Part shown: positions 16,091 to 24,004 of the stretch, in pieces
Numbering within the stretch: position 1 is the stretch's first letter
How the letters are laid out: each line of letters opens with the position of its first letter
Source: Engelhardtia mirabilis
GTDB lineage: Bacteria > Planctomycetota > UBA1135 > GCA-002686595
Direction: 5' to 3'
Length of the DNA stretch: 64,000 bases
NCBI RefSeq assembly: GCF_007748095.1
Contig: NZ_CP036287.1
Span: 6,572,001-6,636,000, forward strand
The notes under the pieces: model-generated
What the model was told of the DNA's origin: nothing
Databases searched by the model: none
Seen by the model: the letters and a program-made list of their open reading frames with translations, nothing else
Position numbers and translations under genes: made by a program

Positions 16091-17158
16091 TCAGTCGATC
16101 CGCTCGCGTCCGGCGAGAAACTGACGCATGTCCTCGGGGATCGGGCTGCGCACCGCGACCATCTCGCCGGTCTTGGGATTGCGAATGGAGATGTGGTGGT
16201 TGTGCAGCGCGTGGCGATTGAGGCCGAGCAGCACCTCGTCGGCGCGGGTCGTCTCGCCCTGGGACGCGCGCAGGAAGACCTGTTCGTCGACGCCGTAGAG
16301 CTTGTCCCCCACCAGGCTGTGGCCGATGGCGTCCATGTGCACGCGGATCTGGTGCTGGCGTCCGGTCTCGGGCTTGCAGGACACGAGCGCGCAATCGGTG
16401 TAGCGCTCGAGCACCCGCCAGCGGGTGCGCGCCTCGAGCCCGGCGGTGACCGCCGCCATCTTGATCCGCACCTGCGAGGTACTCGCCGGCCCCAGGGGCA
16501 GGTTGATGTCGCCGCTGTCGACCTCGGGCACGCCGCGCACGATGGCGTGGTACTCCTTGTCCACGTCGCGTCGCTCGAACTGCTTCATGATCGCGGAGTG
16601 GCTGACGGGATCGCGAGCCATGAGCACGATGCCGCTCGTCTCGCGATCCAAGCGGTGGCAGAGCTTGATGCGCCACTCGCGATCGAGCTTGCGCTGGTCG
16701 TAGGCCGCGTGCACGCGCTGGATCAGCGTGTCGGACAGGTGCCGGCCGCTGGGGTGCACGGGCAGGATCGGCGGCTTGTCGACGGCCAGGATCTGGTCGT
16801 CCTCGTAGAGGATCGTGAGCTCGCTGGCGGCCGAGGTCGCGCGCTGGATGCGCTGGGGTTCGGGGATCACCACCACCACGCGCGAGCCGTGGAGCAGGCG
16901 CTTGCCCGGGCGCAGCTCGGCGGTGAGTTCCCCGCGCCCGGCCGGGTTGGCCGGGTCGGAGGGGTCGATCAGCACGAAGCCTTCGCGGATCAAGCGCTGG
17001 ATCGAGGTGCGCGAGCGCCAGTGGATGAACTGCCCCAGGAAGGCGTCGAGGCGCACGTGTACCTCTTCCTCCGGCAGCTGCAGGTCGCTGCCGCGCACGA
17101 CGAGCTCGACCCGATCAGGGGGCTGCGAGAGGTCGCGGTGCTTGGGGAAGAGGCGCAC
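16091..17158 (-). CDS. RluA-family 23S rRNA pseudouridine synthase
   Basis: The enzyme isomerises uridine to pseudouridine in RNA. The catalytic Asp lies in CHRLDRETSGIVLMARD; flanking motifs include LAVDKPPILPVHPSG and the C-terminal ETGRQHQIRVHMDAIGHSLVGD. An S4-like segment (VRLDAFLGQFIHWR...SIQRLIREGFVLI) lies near the N-terminus. I use the GTG at 17156-17158 (355 residues), because the frame further upstream only translates the palindrome at 17182-17322. RluA, RluC and RluD cannot be told apart here. It is convergent with the membrane protein gene, 14 bases apart. Confidence 0.92.
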   Translation of the reverse strand: MRLFPKHRDLSQPPDRVELVVRGSDLQLPEEEVHVRLDAFLGQFIHWRSRTSIQRLIREGFVLIDPSDPANPAGRGELTAELRPGKRLLHGSRVVVVIPEPQRIQRATSAASELTILYEDDQILAVDKPPILPVHPSGRHLSDTLIQRVHAAYDQRKLDREWRIKLCHRLDRETSGIVLMARDPVSHSAIMKQFERRDVDKEYHAIVRGVPEVDSGDINLPLGPASTSQVRIKMAAVTAGLEARTRWRVLERYTDCALVSCKPETGRQHQIRVHMDAIGHSLVGDKLYGVDEQVFLRASQGETTRADEVLLGLNRHALHNHHISIRNPKTGEMVAVRSPIPEDMRQFLAGRERID

Positions 17159-17181
17159 GGATCGGGTTGGGGGGCGGCTCG

Positions 17182-17322
17182 GGGAGGTACGGTGCCGCGG
17201 GACGTACGGTGCCGGGATCATTTGTCCCGCCGGCCGCCAAGGATGCTGCGAATCGCAGCATCCTTGGCGGCCGGTGGGACAAATGATCCCGGCACCGTAC
17301 GTCCCGCGGCACCGTACCTCCC
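17182..17322. repeat. Long near-perfect palindrome, element 2
   Basis: Arms of 69 bases (17182-17250 and 17254-17322) are complementary at all but one position, which is a G-T wobble, around the loop AAT. Each arm contains two direct copies of GTACGGTGCCG and the core GGGATCATTTGTCCC, itself partly self-complementary. The same core occurs in the palindrome at 62067-62204. It lies between rpsU and the pseudouridine synthase gene. No transposase is nearby and I see no target-site duplication. Confidence 0.92.
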
Positions 17323-17327
17323 GAACG

Positions 17328-17365
17328 CCGGCGGGCGCCGTGCCCGAAGACACGGCGCCCGCCGG
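17328..17365 (-). terminator. rpsU: Strong hairpin downstream of rpsU
   Basis: CCGGCGGGCGCCGTG at 17328-17342 pairs perfectly with 17351-17365 around an 8-base loop. It follows the rpsU stop on the - strand and adjoins the palindrome at 17182-17322, from which it is separate in sequence. There is no T-tract. It could end the rpsU transcript. Confidence 0.65.
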
Positions 17366-17421
17366 AGGCCGGCTGCGCCCGGGCGACGGGACGCAGCAGG
17401 CGGTGTGCTACCGCTCGAACT

Positions 17422-17643
17422 TCAGCGGACGCGACCGCCGGCTCGGCGTTGCGCCTTGCGGGTCGCCTTCTGGATCGTCCGGATCCGCTCGCGGCGCTCG
17501 CGCCGGCGGGCGTCTGAACGCTTCTCGTGCCACGTGTTGGCCTTGGCCATGCGGAAGACTCCGCCGTAGTTGCACTGGCGCTTGAAACGGCGTAGTGCGG
17601 CCTCGAGAGACTCGTTCGGACGAACCTGGACTTTGATCGACAT
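17422..17643 (-). CDS. rpsU: 30S ribosomal protein S21
   Basis: A 73-residue basic protein with the bS21 pattern: MSIKVQVRPNESLEAALRRF, the conserved RQCNYGG, and an Arg/Lys-rich helical tail containing KRSDARRRERRERIR. bS21 binds the platform of the small subunit next to the anti-Shine-Dalgarno region of 16S rRNA. The gene has no Shine-Dalgarno sequence of its own. It is followed by a strong hairpin, and the recD2-like gene diverges from it across 234 bases. Confidence 0.95.
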   Translation of the reverse strand: MSIKVQVRPNESLEAALRRFKRQCNYGGVFRMAKANTWHEKRSDARRRERRERIRTIQKATRKAQRRAGGRVR

Positions 17644-17877
17644 GAAGTGAGGTGAAGCGGTGCTTGTGCGGTTGGTAGCGCGCGAGCCGACCGTCCCATC
17701 CCGGCGGCTCTCCGCGTCTCGCTTCCGAGGGGAAGCGCTCGCGGAGCCAGGGAAACCCGCTCATCGATAGAGCGTTCTGAGGTGGCTCGCTGACCCGATC
17801 CCGTCCGGCAGGCCCGGAGTCGCCCGGGATCGAGGGTCGAACATTGTGCGGCTCGGCCGCCGGAAGGCAAGCTTCTA

Positions 17878-20244
17878 GTGCCACCGGTAGGGGTCGGCGG
17901 GACCCGCGCGGCCCCCCGTGCGCCGCTCCCCGCCCCACGCCCCTTTCGGGGCCAACCCCGACCCCGCCCCTTGGACGAACCGGCCAACGACCTACCCACC
18001 GTCCTCGAGGGGGCCGTGGACCGGGTGACCTTCCATTCGGAGGAGAGCCTGTACACGGTCCTGCGGGTCCGGGCCGAGGGCGCGCTGCCGGCCGAGCTGA
18101 AGAGCGGCTCCCTGGTCTTCGACCCGGTGGTGACCGCCGTGGGTCGCTGCCCCCGGCCTTCGGAGGGGCTCGGCGTGCGGCTCGGAGGGATCTGGACCCG
18201 CCACAAGACCCACGGGCTGCAGTTCGAGTTCGACCGGCTGGAGCTGCGCGCCCCCACTGACCGCAAGGGGCTGGTGCGCTACCTGGCCTCCGACCGATTC
18301 GAGGGCGTGGGCGAGGTCCTGGCCGGGCGCATCGTCGACGCCCTGGGCAACGACGCCCTGGAGCAGATCCGCGCCGACCGCTCGTGTCTGGACGCGATCA
18401 AGGGCCTGGCGCCCCCGGTGGCCGAGAACCTGCACCAGGCCCTGGTGGTCGAGAAGGGCAGCCACGCTCTCTATACCTTTCTGCTCGGGATCGGCCTGGG
18501 GCCCTGGCAGGTGGAGGCGGTGATCGAGAAGTACGGCCAGCAGGCCGAGGCGCGCCTGCGCCACAACCCCTATCTCCTGTCCAGCGGGATCGCCGGGATC
18601 GGCTTTCAGACCGCCGATCGGGTGGCGCGGGAGCTGGGTCTGCCCGAGGACGGCCTCGAGCGACGCCGGGCGGCGATTCTGCACGTGCTCGAGAAGGCCA
18701 GCGGCCAGGGCCACTGCTGCCTGCCCCTGGAGCGCCTGGCCGAGGCCGCCCGCGAGCTGCTCGGGCAGCAGTTCGACGACGCCGCCTTCGTCGAGGCGGT
18801 CGAGGGCCTGCGGCGCATGGACGACCTGGTGATCGACGAGGCCGCCACGGGCGAGCCGACCTCGGCCGACGGCGCGGGCACGGGCGACAAGCGCGCCTGG
18901 CTGCCGGGCTTCTTCGCCGCGGAGGTCGGCCTGGCCGAGCGCCTGGCCGGTCTGGTGGCCGCCGGTCCCGCGCGAGCTTGGGCCACCGAGGCCGACCTCG
19001 CGCGCAAGGAGCAGCAGCTCGGGATCACGCTGCACACGCGCCAGCGGGAGGCGGTCCTCGGCCTCTTGAGCGCTCCGGTGGGCCTGCTCACGGGCGGACC
19101 CGGCGTGGGCAAGACCACCATCGTTCGCGCAGTCGTCGACCTGGCGCGGGCGGCCGGCGCGCGGGTGCTGCTCGCCTCGCCCACCGGGCGCGCCGCCAAG
19201 CGCCTGGCCGAGGCCACCGGCGAGGAAGCCTCGACGGTGCACCGCCTGCTCGGCTTCGAACCCGGCACGCGGCGCTTCCTGCACGACGACGAGAAGCCCC
19301 TCGAGGCCGACCTCCTGGTGGTGGACGAGATCTCGATGCTCGACCTGAGCCTGGCCTACTCGCTGGTGCGGGCGGTGCGCGCGCCCACGCGCGTGATCCT
19401 CGTCGGCGACCCCGACCAGTTGCCCTCGGTGGCGGCCGGCAACGTGCTCTCGGACCTCCTGGCCGCCGGCTGCCTGCCGGTCTTCCGCCTGACCCAGATC
19501 TTCCGCCAGGCCGCCCACAGCCTGATCGTCGACAACGCCCACGCGATCCTCGAGGGCCACATGCCGCGCTTCCCTGGCGCCGACGAGCCCCTCTCCGACT
19601 TCTACTTCTTCCCCACCGAGGGCGAGCAGGCCACGGCCGACCGACTGGTCGAGGTCGTCACCCGGCGCATCCCCGAGAAGTTCGGGCTCGACTGGCTCGA
19701 GGACGTGCAGGTCCTGGCGCCCATGTACCGCGGCGAGTGCGGGGTCGACCGGCTCAACGAACGCCTGCGCGAGCAGGTCACCGGCTCCCGGCGCGAGGGC
19801 CGCCTGCGCGGTCGCGTGTGGCGCGAGGGCGACCGCGTGATCCACACCCGCAACGACTACGAGAAGGAGGTCTTCAACGGCGACATGGGGCGGGTGGTCC
19901 GCATCAACGCCGACGGCACGGGGCTCTCGGTGCGCTACCCCGAGCGCGTGGTGTTCTACGAGCCCGAGCACCTGGGCGACCTGCAACCCGCCTTCGCGAT
20001 CACCGTTCACCGAAGCCAGGGCGGGGAGTTCCCGGGGGTCGTGATGCCGCTGGTACCGCAGCACTACCTGATGCTGCAACGGCACCTCCTGTACACGGCG
20101 GTGACGCGGGCCAAGCGGCTGTGCGTGCTGGTGGGGAGCCGGCGCGCGCTGGAGATGGCGGTGCAGAATGCGGAGCAGAAGTTGCGGCTGTCGGGCCTCG
20201 AGGGGCGGTTGCGTCGGGCGTGTGGGGATCAGACCGCGTCATGA
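17878..20244 (+). CDS. recD2: RecD2-type ATP-dependent 5'-3' DNA helicase
   Basis: A superfamily 1B helicase of the RecD2/TraA group, acting in DNA repair without RecBC. Motifs in order: a helix-hairpin-helix region (about residues 130-260), Walker A GGPGVGKTT, VVDEISMLD, VGDPDQLPS, the FRLTQIFRQ motif, VHRSQGGEF and LYTAVTRAKRL. Length (788 residues) fits RecD2. The GTG at 17878 has GGAAGG ten bases upstream, but the first 30 residues are Pro/Arg-rich, and TTG at 17971 is a credible alternative. The stop codon TGA lies inside the long palindrome that begins at 20242. Confidence 0.93.
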   Translation: MPPVGVGGTRAAPRAPLPAPRPFRGQPRPRPLDEPANDLPTVLEGAVDRVTFHSEESLYTVLRVRAEGALPAELKSGSLVFDPVVTAVGRCPRPSEGLGVRLGGIWTRHKTHGLQFEFDRLELRAPTDRKGLVRYLASDRFEGVGEVLAGRIVDALGNDALEQIRADRSCLDAIKGLAPPVAENLHQALVVEKGSHALYTFLLGIGLGPWQVEAVIEKYGQQAEARLRHNPYLLSSGIAGIGFQTADRVARELGLPEDGLERRRAAILHVLEKASGQGHCCLPLERLAEAARELLGQQFDDAAFVEAVEGLRRMDDLVIDEAATGEPTSADGAGTGDKRAWLPGFFAAEVGLAERLAGLVAAGPARAWATEADLARKEQQLGITLHTRQREAVLGLLSAPVGLLTGGPGVGKTTIVRAVVDLARAAGARVLLASPTGRAAKRLAEATGEEASTVHRLLGFEPGTRRFLHDDEKPLEADLLVVDEISMLDLSLAYSLVRAVRAPTRVILVGDPDQLPSVAAGNVLSDLLAAGCLPVFRLTQIFRQAAHSLIVDNAHAILEGHMPRFPGADEPLSDFYFFPTEGEQATADRLVEVVTRRIPEKFGLDWLEDVQVLAPMYRGECGVDRLNERLREQVTGSRREGRLRGRVWREGDRVIHTRNDYEKEVFNGDMGRVVRINADGTGLSVRYPERVVFYEPEHLGDLQPAFAITVHRSQGGEFPGVVMPLVPQHYLMLQRHLLYTAVTRAKRLCVLVGSRRALEMAVQNAEQKLRLSGLEGRLRRACGDQTAS

Positions 20245-20370
20245 TTAGGCGTTCGTACGGTGCCAGGCACAAAACCGCCGCCTAACGAGAGTCGCGCAGC
20301 CGCCAAGGGCGGCTGCGCGACTCTCGTTAGGCGGCGGTTTTGTGCCTGGCACCGTACGAACGCCTAATCA
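20242..20370. repeat. Perfect 63-bp palindrome, element 1
   Basis: Arms 20242-20304 and 20308-20370 are exact reverse complements over 63 bases around the loop AAG. The outer arm carries CGTACGGTGCCAGGCAC, shared with the solo half-copy at 11458-11495; the CGTACGGTGCC core is also in element 2. The left end coincides with the recD2 stop codon. As RNA this would fold into an exceptionally stable hairpin, so it may also act as a terminator. No open frame of its own is credible and no target-site duplication is seen. Confidence 0.95.
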
Positions 20371-20530
20371 CGACCCCGGCGCGCGGGCGCGCGACCGAAC
20401 GCGCGAGGCAGGATGAACACTCTGCCGCCCCCTCCCATCGCAGACGCCGGGTACCTTCTCCGTTGATCGAATCTCTTGTTCCGCGCTGCGCCCCGAGTGT
20501 CGGAGACCCAATGCCCGCTGAACTTGTCCG

Positions 20531-21985
20531 ATGACCGCCCAGCCCGATCGCCCCTTCACCGTCCGCGATGCGTCCATCGCGGTCGCGCTCGGATTGGGCT
20601 GCGCGCTCGGGGCCGCCTGGCTCCATCAGGGTTGGTTGCTCGGCGACGCCGCTGCGCTGTTGGAGAAGCTGAGGCCCCTGCGCGGACCGCACGAACTCGG
20701 GAGCCACGCCCTCTACCTGCCGCTCGGGCGCCTCTTGGGATCTGTGGCGCAGCTCGAGGCCTACCACGCCCTCGCCGCGCTCGGTTGGCTCAGCGCCGGC
20801 GTCATCGCCGCGTCTGTCTTCAGTAGCGCTCGACTCCTCGGTGTCGGAGCCCGAGCCGGATCGGCAGCGGCGCTCCTGGCCGTCGCCTCCCCCGGGATCG
20901 CGTTCCACACCACCGTCATCGAAGTCCACGCCCTGCACGCCGCACACGTCGCGGCCGGCTTGACGCTGATCCTCGCGGTCGACTCCCGGCGCCCTCGAGC
21001 CGTCCTTGCAACGGCGTCACTCGTCGCCGGCACGTTGATCCTCACCCACCGCTCGGGTGTGCTCTGCGCGGCACCCTTGACCCTGCTCGCCTGGGGGCGA
21101 GCTGGCGCCGCCAAGCCGCGAGCGGCTGGCCTGCGCTCGCTGATCCTGTCGGCCACCGCCGTCGGCGGCGGAGCGCTGCTCGGCGTCGCGCTCGACCAGG
21201 CCCTGCACGTGATCTTCGGTGGCCCCGACTGGTTCCAAGCCCGCGAACTACTCGCGCGTGAACAGACCGGCCCCTCGCTCGCGCTCGTCTTGAAGGAGGC
21301 GGTGCTCCCCTTCGGCGTGCTACTACCCCTGGGACTGGTCGGCTCGCTCTGGCCGCGGCGCTCCACCGTGACATCGGCGTGGCTGCTCGTGGGGATCTTG
21401 GTCCATCCCGCGGCGGTGGTGCTGTTCGGCGTGCCGACGCGCGGGGGCTACGTGTCGCCCGCGATCGTGTTCGCGGCAATCGCCGCGGCTCGTGCCCTGG
21501 ACGGGCTGCGGGGGCGAGTCGTCGTCCTGGTGCTGTTGCTCCTCGCAGCCCAGGGCTGGCTAGGCCTGCGCGCGATCGACACTGTCGAGGCCAGGACTAA
21601 ACGGCGCGCCGCCGAGCAGCGCCTGGAGCTTGCCCGAGCCCTGCTCCCAGACGGTGGGCTGATGGTCACCGCCGACCTGGGCTATCAACTGGTGACGGGT
21701 CGCCTGCCGGGGATCCGCGAGTTCAACCTGGGCCACGAGCTGGGGCGCGCGATTGCCGCCGGGACCTCGCCGTCGGACTTCGACGCAGCCGCGACTGCGC
21801 CGCTCATCGACCTGATCCGCGACTCGGACAAGCGCGTCGTCTGGGTTCGGGACTGGGCCGCCGATCCGGCGATCCGCACGGCGGTAGCTCCCTACATGGT
21901 CCCCATCGAGGAGGCGCTGCGTCGCGAGTTCGGCGGGCGCGACGTGAACGCCGATGGCGTGGATGCCGTCGTCCTGCGCCCTTGA
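20531..21985 (+). CDS. Polytopic membrane protein, possible GT-C glycosyltransferase
   Basis: This 484-residue protein has about ten hydrophobic helices and an early non-membrane loop (GDAAALLEKLRPLRGPHELG) that resembles the first loop of DUF2723/PMT-type membrane glycosyltransferases, which use lipid-linked sugars. The final 130 residues are soluble and look extracytoplasmic (DLGYQLVTGRLPGIREFNLG). The catalytic acidic pair of the family is not clear, so the assignment is tentative. The gene begins 160 bases after the palindrome and ends before two hairpins at 22026 and 22096. Confidence 0.7.
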   Translation: MTAQPDRPFTVRDASIAVALGLGCALGAAWLHQGWLLGDAAALLEKLRPLRGPHELGSHALYLPLGRLLGSVAQLEAYHALAALGWLSAGVIAASVFSSARLLGVGARAGSAAALLAVASPGIAFHTTVIEVHALHAAHVAAGLTLILAVDSRRPRAVLATASLVAGTLILTHRSGVLCAAPLTLLAWGRAGAAKPRAAGLRSLILSATAVGGGALLGVALDQALHVIFGGPDWFQARELLAREQTGPSLALVLKEAVLPFGVLLPLGLVGSLWPRRSTVTSAWLLVGILVHPAAVVLFGVPTRGGYVSPAIVFAAIAAARALDGLRGRVVVLVLLLLAAQGWLGLRAIDTVEARTKRRAAEQRLELARALLPDGGLMVTADLGYQLVTGRLPGIREFNLGHELGRAIAAGTSPSDFDAAATAPLIDLIRDSDKRVVWVRDWAADPAIRTAVAPYMVPIEEALRREFGGRDVNADGVDAVVLRP

Positions 21986-22025
21986 GCCCCAAGGGCTGCC
22001 CCACGAACTCCCGGCAGAAACGCCG

Positions 22026-22057
22026 GAGGCCCGTCTCTAGCGGTAGAGCCGGGCCTC
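22026..22057. terminator. Hairpin between convergent genes
   Basis: GAGGCCCG (22026-22033) pairs with CGGGCCTC (22050-22057), and inside it CTCTA pairs with TAGAG around GCGG, interrupted by one mismatch. It is positioned to end the + strand membrane protein transcript and could act from the other side as well. Confidence 0.6.
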
Positions 22058-22095
22058 GCGGTGCGTCACGGTTCGAGACTTGGGTGGCGGTTTCG

Positions 22096-22115
22096 GGGCG
22101 CGTGAAGCGCCCTTT
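22096..22115 (+). terminator. Short hairpin followed by TTT
   Basis: GGGCGC (22096-22101), loop GTGAA, GCGCCC (22107-22112), then TTT. It is a plausible second intrinsic terminator after the membrane protein gene. The T-tract is short, as is common in high-GC genomes. Confidence 0.5.
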
Positions 22116-22258
22116 CGCCGTTCACCCGATCCTCGGGTCGGGGCCGCTACGAGCGACCCGCAGGCAATAGACGGTTCCGCGGGCCCCGAAGCACGCACCG
22201 GATCCCGAAATTCTGCCGGTATTACGCATCCATTCCGTGTTTCGGGGCAATTCGGGCC

Positions 22259-24004
22259 TCAACGCAGGCCCAGGGCGAGTGACAGGCCTTCGGGCGAACC
22301 GATGACTCGAGCCTCTCCAGACTCCAGCCGAACCTCCGACGAGCACCCCAAACGACTCGTCGACAGCAGATCCACCCACCCGCCAGGTGTCTCGCCCATC
22401 TGAATCCGACGCGGGCCAGCGGTGCGAACCGAGACCTCCGCCTCGGGCGACAGGTTCCAGGACCCGTCGCGGCCGAGCGACGGGTCGAAGTAGATCGCGA
22501 GCCCCTCCTCGGTCTCGGTCACCACCGGATCGGAGACGCCGGCGCCCGTGGCCACCTCCACGTCGATGTCGCTGACCAAGGGCGTCGAGAGGGCCACGAT
22601 CGCGAAGGATCGAGCCCCATCGGTGACCGGCACGTCGAATGACGCGACCAGCCGATCGCCCATGCGCGCCACGGCGACCGAGCGCGTCGAGGCCGCGATG
22701 CCCCGGGCCAGGGAGTGGGCCGCGCTGCGAGTCGCCGCCGCGTCCATGCCTCGGCCGGGCATGGCCGCCATCCAGGGGCCGATCTGCTCCCAGCCACGAC
22801 CTGCGTCGGGCAACAGATCGAAGTCGACCTCGGAGCCGTCGGCGATCAGCTCGGCGACCAGGCCGTGACCCCAGAGCTGTCGTTCGGAGACCAGCATCGA
22901 CGCGTAGTCGTCGCTCACCAGGCTCAGCCGCGGACGGGAGAGGGCGTCCCGCAGGACCATGGAAAGGGTGCCTCCGCCCGACTCCAGCGTCTGGGTGAGC
23001 TCGAGCGGAGCCGACTCGACTTCCACCACCATCAGTTCGTCGCCCGAGGTGCCCGCCAGATCCCAGCGCGTCCGCGCCAGCAGGGCCCGGCCGGCGGGCA
23101 CGTGGGTACAGAGTCCCAGCGCGCGGGTCAGGGTGTCCTGGTGCTGCACGGACAGGGGCAGGACGTTCACTTGGCGCAGGTTCTCCCCGTTGCCGCCGGT
23201 CGAAGCGGTGATCGTGCCGACCTGCATCTGCTCCTCACGCACCGGGCCGATCGCGTCGGTCCGCGTCGTCACGATGGACAGGTAGCCTCCGTCCACGCCA
23301 GGCACGAAGCGTGCCACGACCTGGGATCCGGTCAACTGCTGGATCACCGTCGGATCGACGATCGAGACGTTCGAGGCGATCTCCACGTCGTAGTCGACGA
23401 TCGCGGACTGACCGGTCCGCAGGTCCACGGAGCCAGTGCTGCCCAGACGCAAGCTGATGGTCACCTCCTCGTCGAGCGACGACTGGGACTCCTCCAACAG
23501 GCGCGCCAACTCCGCCGTGCCGATCGTCGCCCCCAGTGGGAGCTGGTCGTAGCTCCCGTCGCTGGTCTTGTACCAACGCACGCGAACCTTCGCGCTCTGC
23601 GAGAGCAGCGCGTCGAGCTCCCCCAGGGTCGCGGCCACGCTGTCGCGCAGGGCCTGGGTCCCGCGCACGACCAACTGCCGCTCGCCGTTGGTAGTGATCA
23701 TCGGGCTGCGTTGCTCGGCGTCGCGGTAGCGCAGTTGTTCCTCGTGCAGGCGCACCAAGATCTCCTGCAGCGCGCCGATCGAGACCTCCTCGGAGCCGAT
23801 GCTCCCGCCGGCACCGGAGGCATCCTCCAGCTTTCCGTGTTGGTCCAGGATATCGATGTCGTAGACCCCGGCATCGACCCGCCGGAGCAGGCCGGTCAAG
23901 TCGAAGACGGCGATGCCGAGTTCATCGCCGTCCTGGGACGGCGCGGCGAGAGCGGTCGGGGCGGCGAGGGCCAAGAGGCCCAGAGTTCGAAGCAGGTTCT
24001 TCAC
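22259..24004 (-). CDS. Secreted protein of unknown function in an ECF operon
   Basis: 581 residues beginning with the signal peptide MKNLLRTLGLLALAAPTALA. The first third contains a stretch (VRGTQALRDSVAATLGELDALLSQSAKVRVRWY) that loosely resembles the small ring-building N domains of secretin proteins, but no secretin pore domain follows; the rest is a beta-rich sequence I do not recognise. The GTG start overlaps the stop of the anti-sigma-like gene by four bases (GTGA), so it belongs to the sigma/anti-sigma operon and may be a client or sensor of it. It lacks a C-terminal anchor. Confidence 0.78.
   Translation of the reverse strand: MKNLLRTLGLLALAAPTALAAPSQDGDELGIAVFDLTGLLRRVDAGVYDIDILDQHGKLEDASGAGGSIGSEEVSIGALQEILVRLHEEQLRYRDAEQRSPMITTNGERQLVVRGTQALRDSVAATLGELDALLSQSAKVRVRWYKTSDGSYDQLPLGATIGTAELARLLEESQSSLDEEVTISLRLGSTGSVDLRTGQSAIVDYDVEIASNVSIVDPTVIQQLTGSQVVARFVPGVDGGYLSIVTTRTDAIGPVREEQMQVGTITASTGGNGENLRQVNVLPLSVQHQDTLTRALGLCTHVPAGRALLARTRWDLAGTSGDELMVVEVESAPLELTQTLESGGGTLSMVLRDALSRPRLSLVSDDYASMLVSERQLWGHGLVAELIADGSEVDFDLLPDAGRGWEQIGPWMAAMPGRGMDAAATRSAAHSLARGIAASTRSVAVARMGDRLVASFDVPVTDGARSFAIVALSTPLVSDIDVEVATGAGVSDPVVTETEEGLAIYFDPSLGRDGSWNLSPEAEVSVRTAGPRRIQMGETPGGWVDLLSTSRLGCSSEVRLESGEARVIGSPEGLSLALGLR

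Noticed and set aside
17182..17322. The palindrome as an insertion sequence or rho-independent terminator only
   Set aside because: No transposase frame or target duplication was found, and the arm length and internal repeats far exceed a normal terminator.
17159..17353. N-terminal extension of the pseudouridine synthase
   Set aside because: It only translates the palindrome at 17182-17322 and has no similarity to the family.
14432..17569. A very long + strand frame across a membrane protein and the pseudouridine synthase gene
   Set aside because: It is Arg/Pro/Ala-rich, crosses two well-supported genes in other frames and translates a palindrome; no domain is recognisable.
22020..22070. 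Possible tRNA-like fold
   Set aside because: The stem-loop is a simple hairpin without anticodon, D or T arms.
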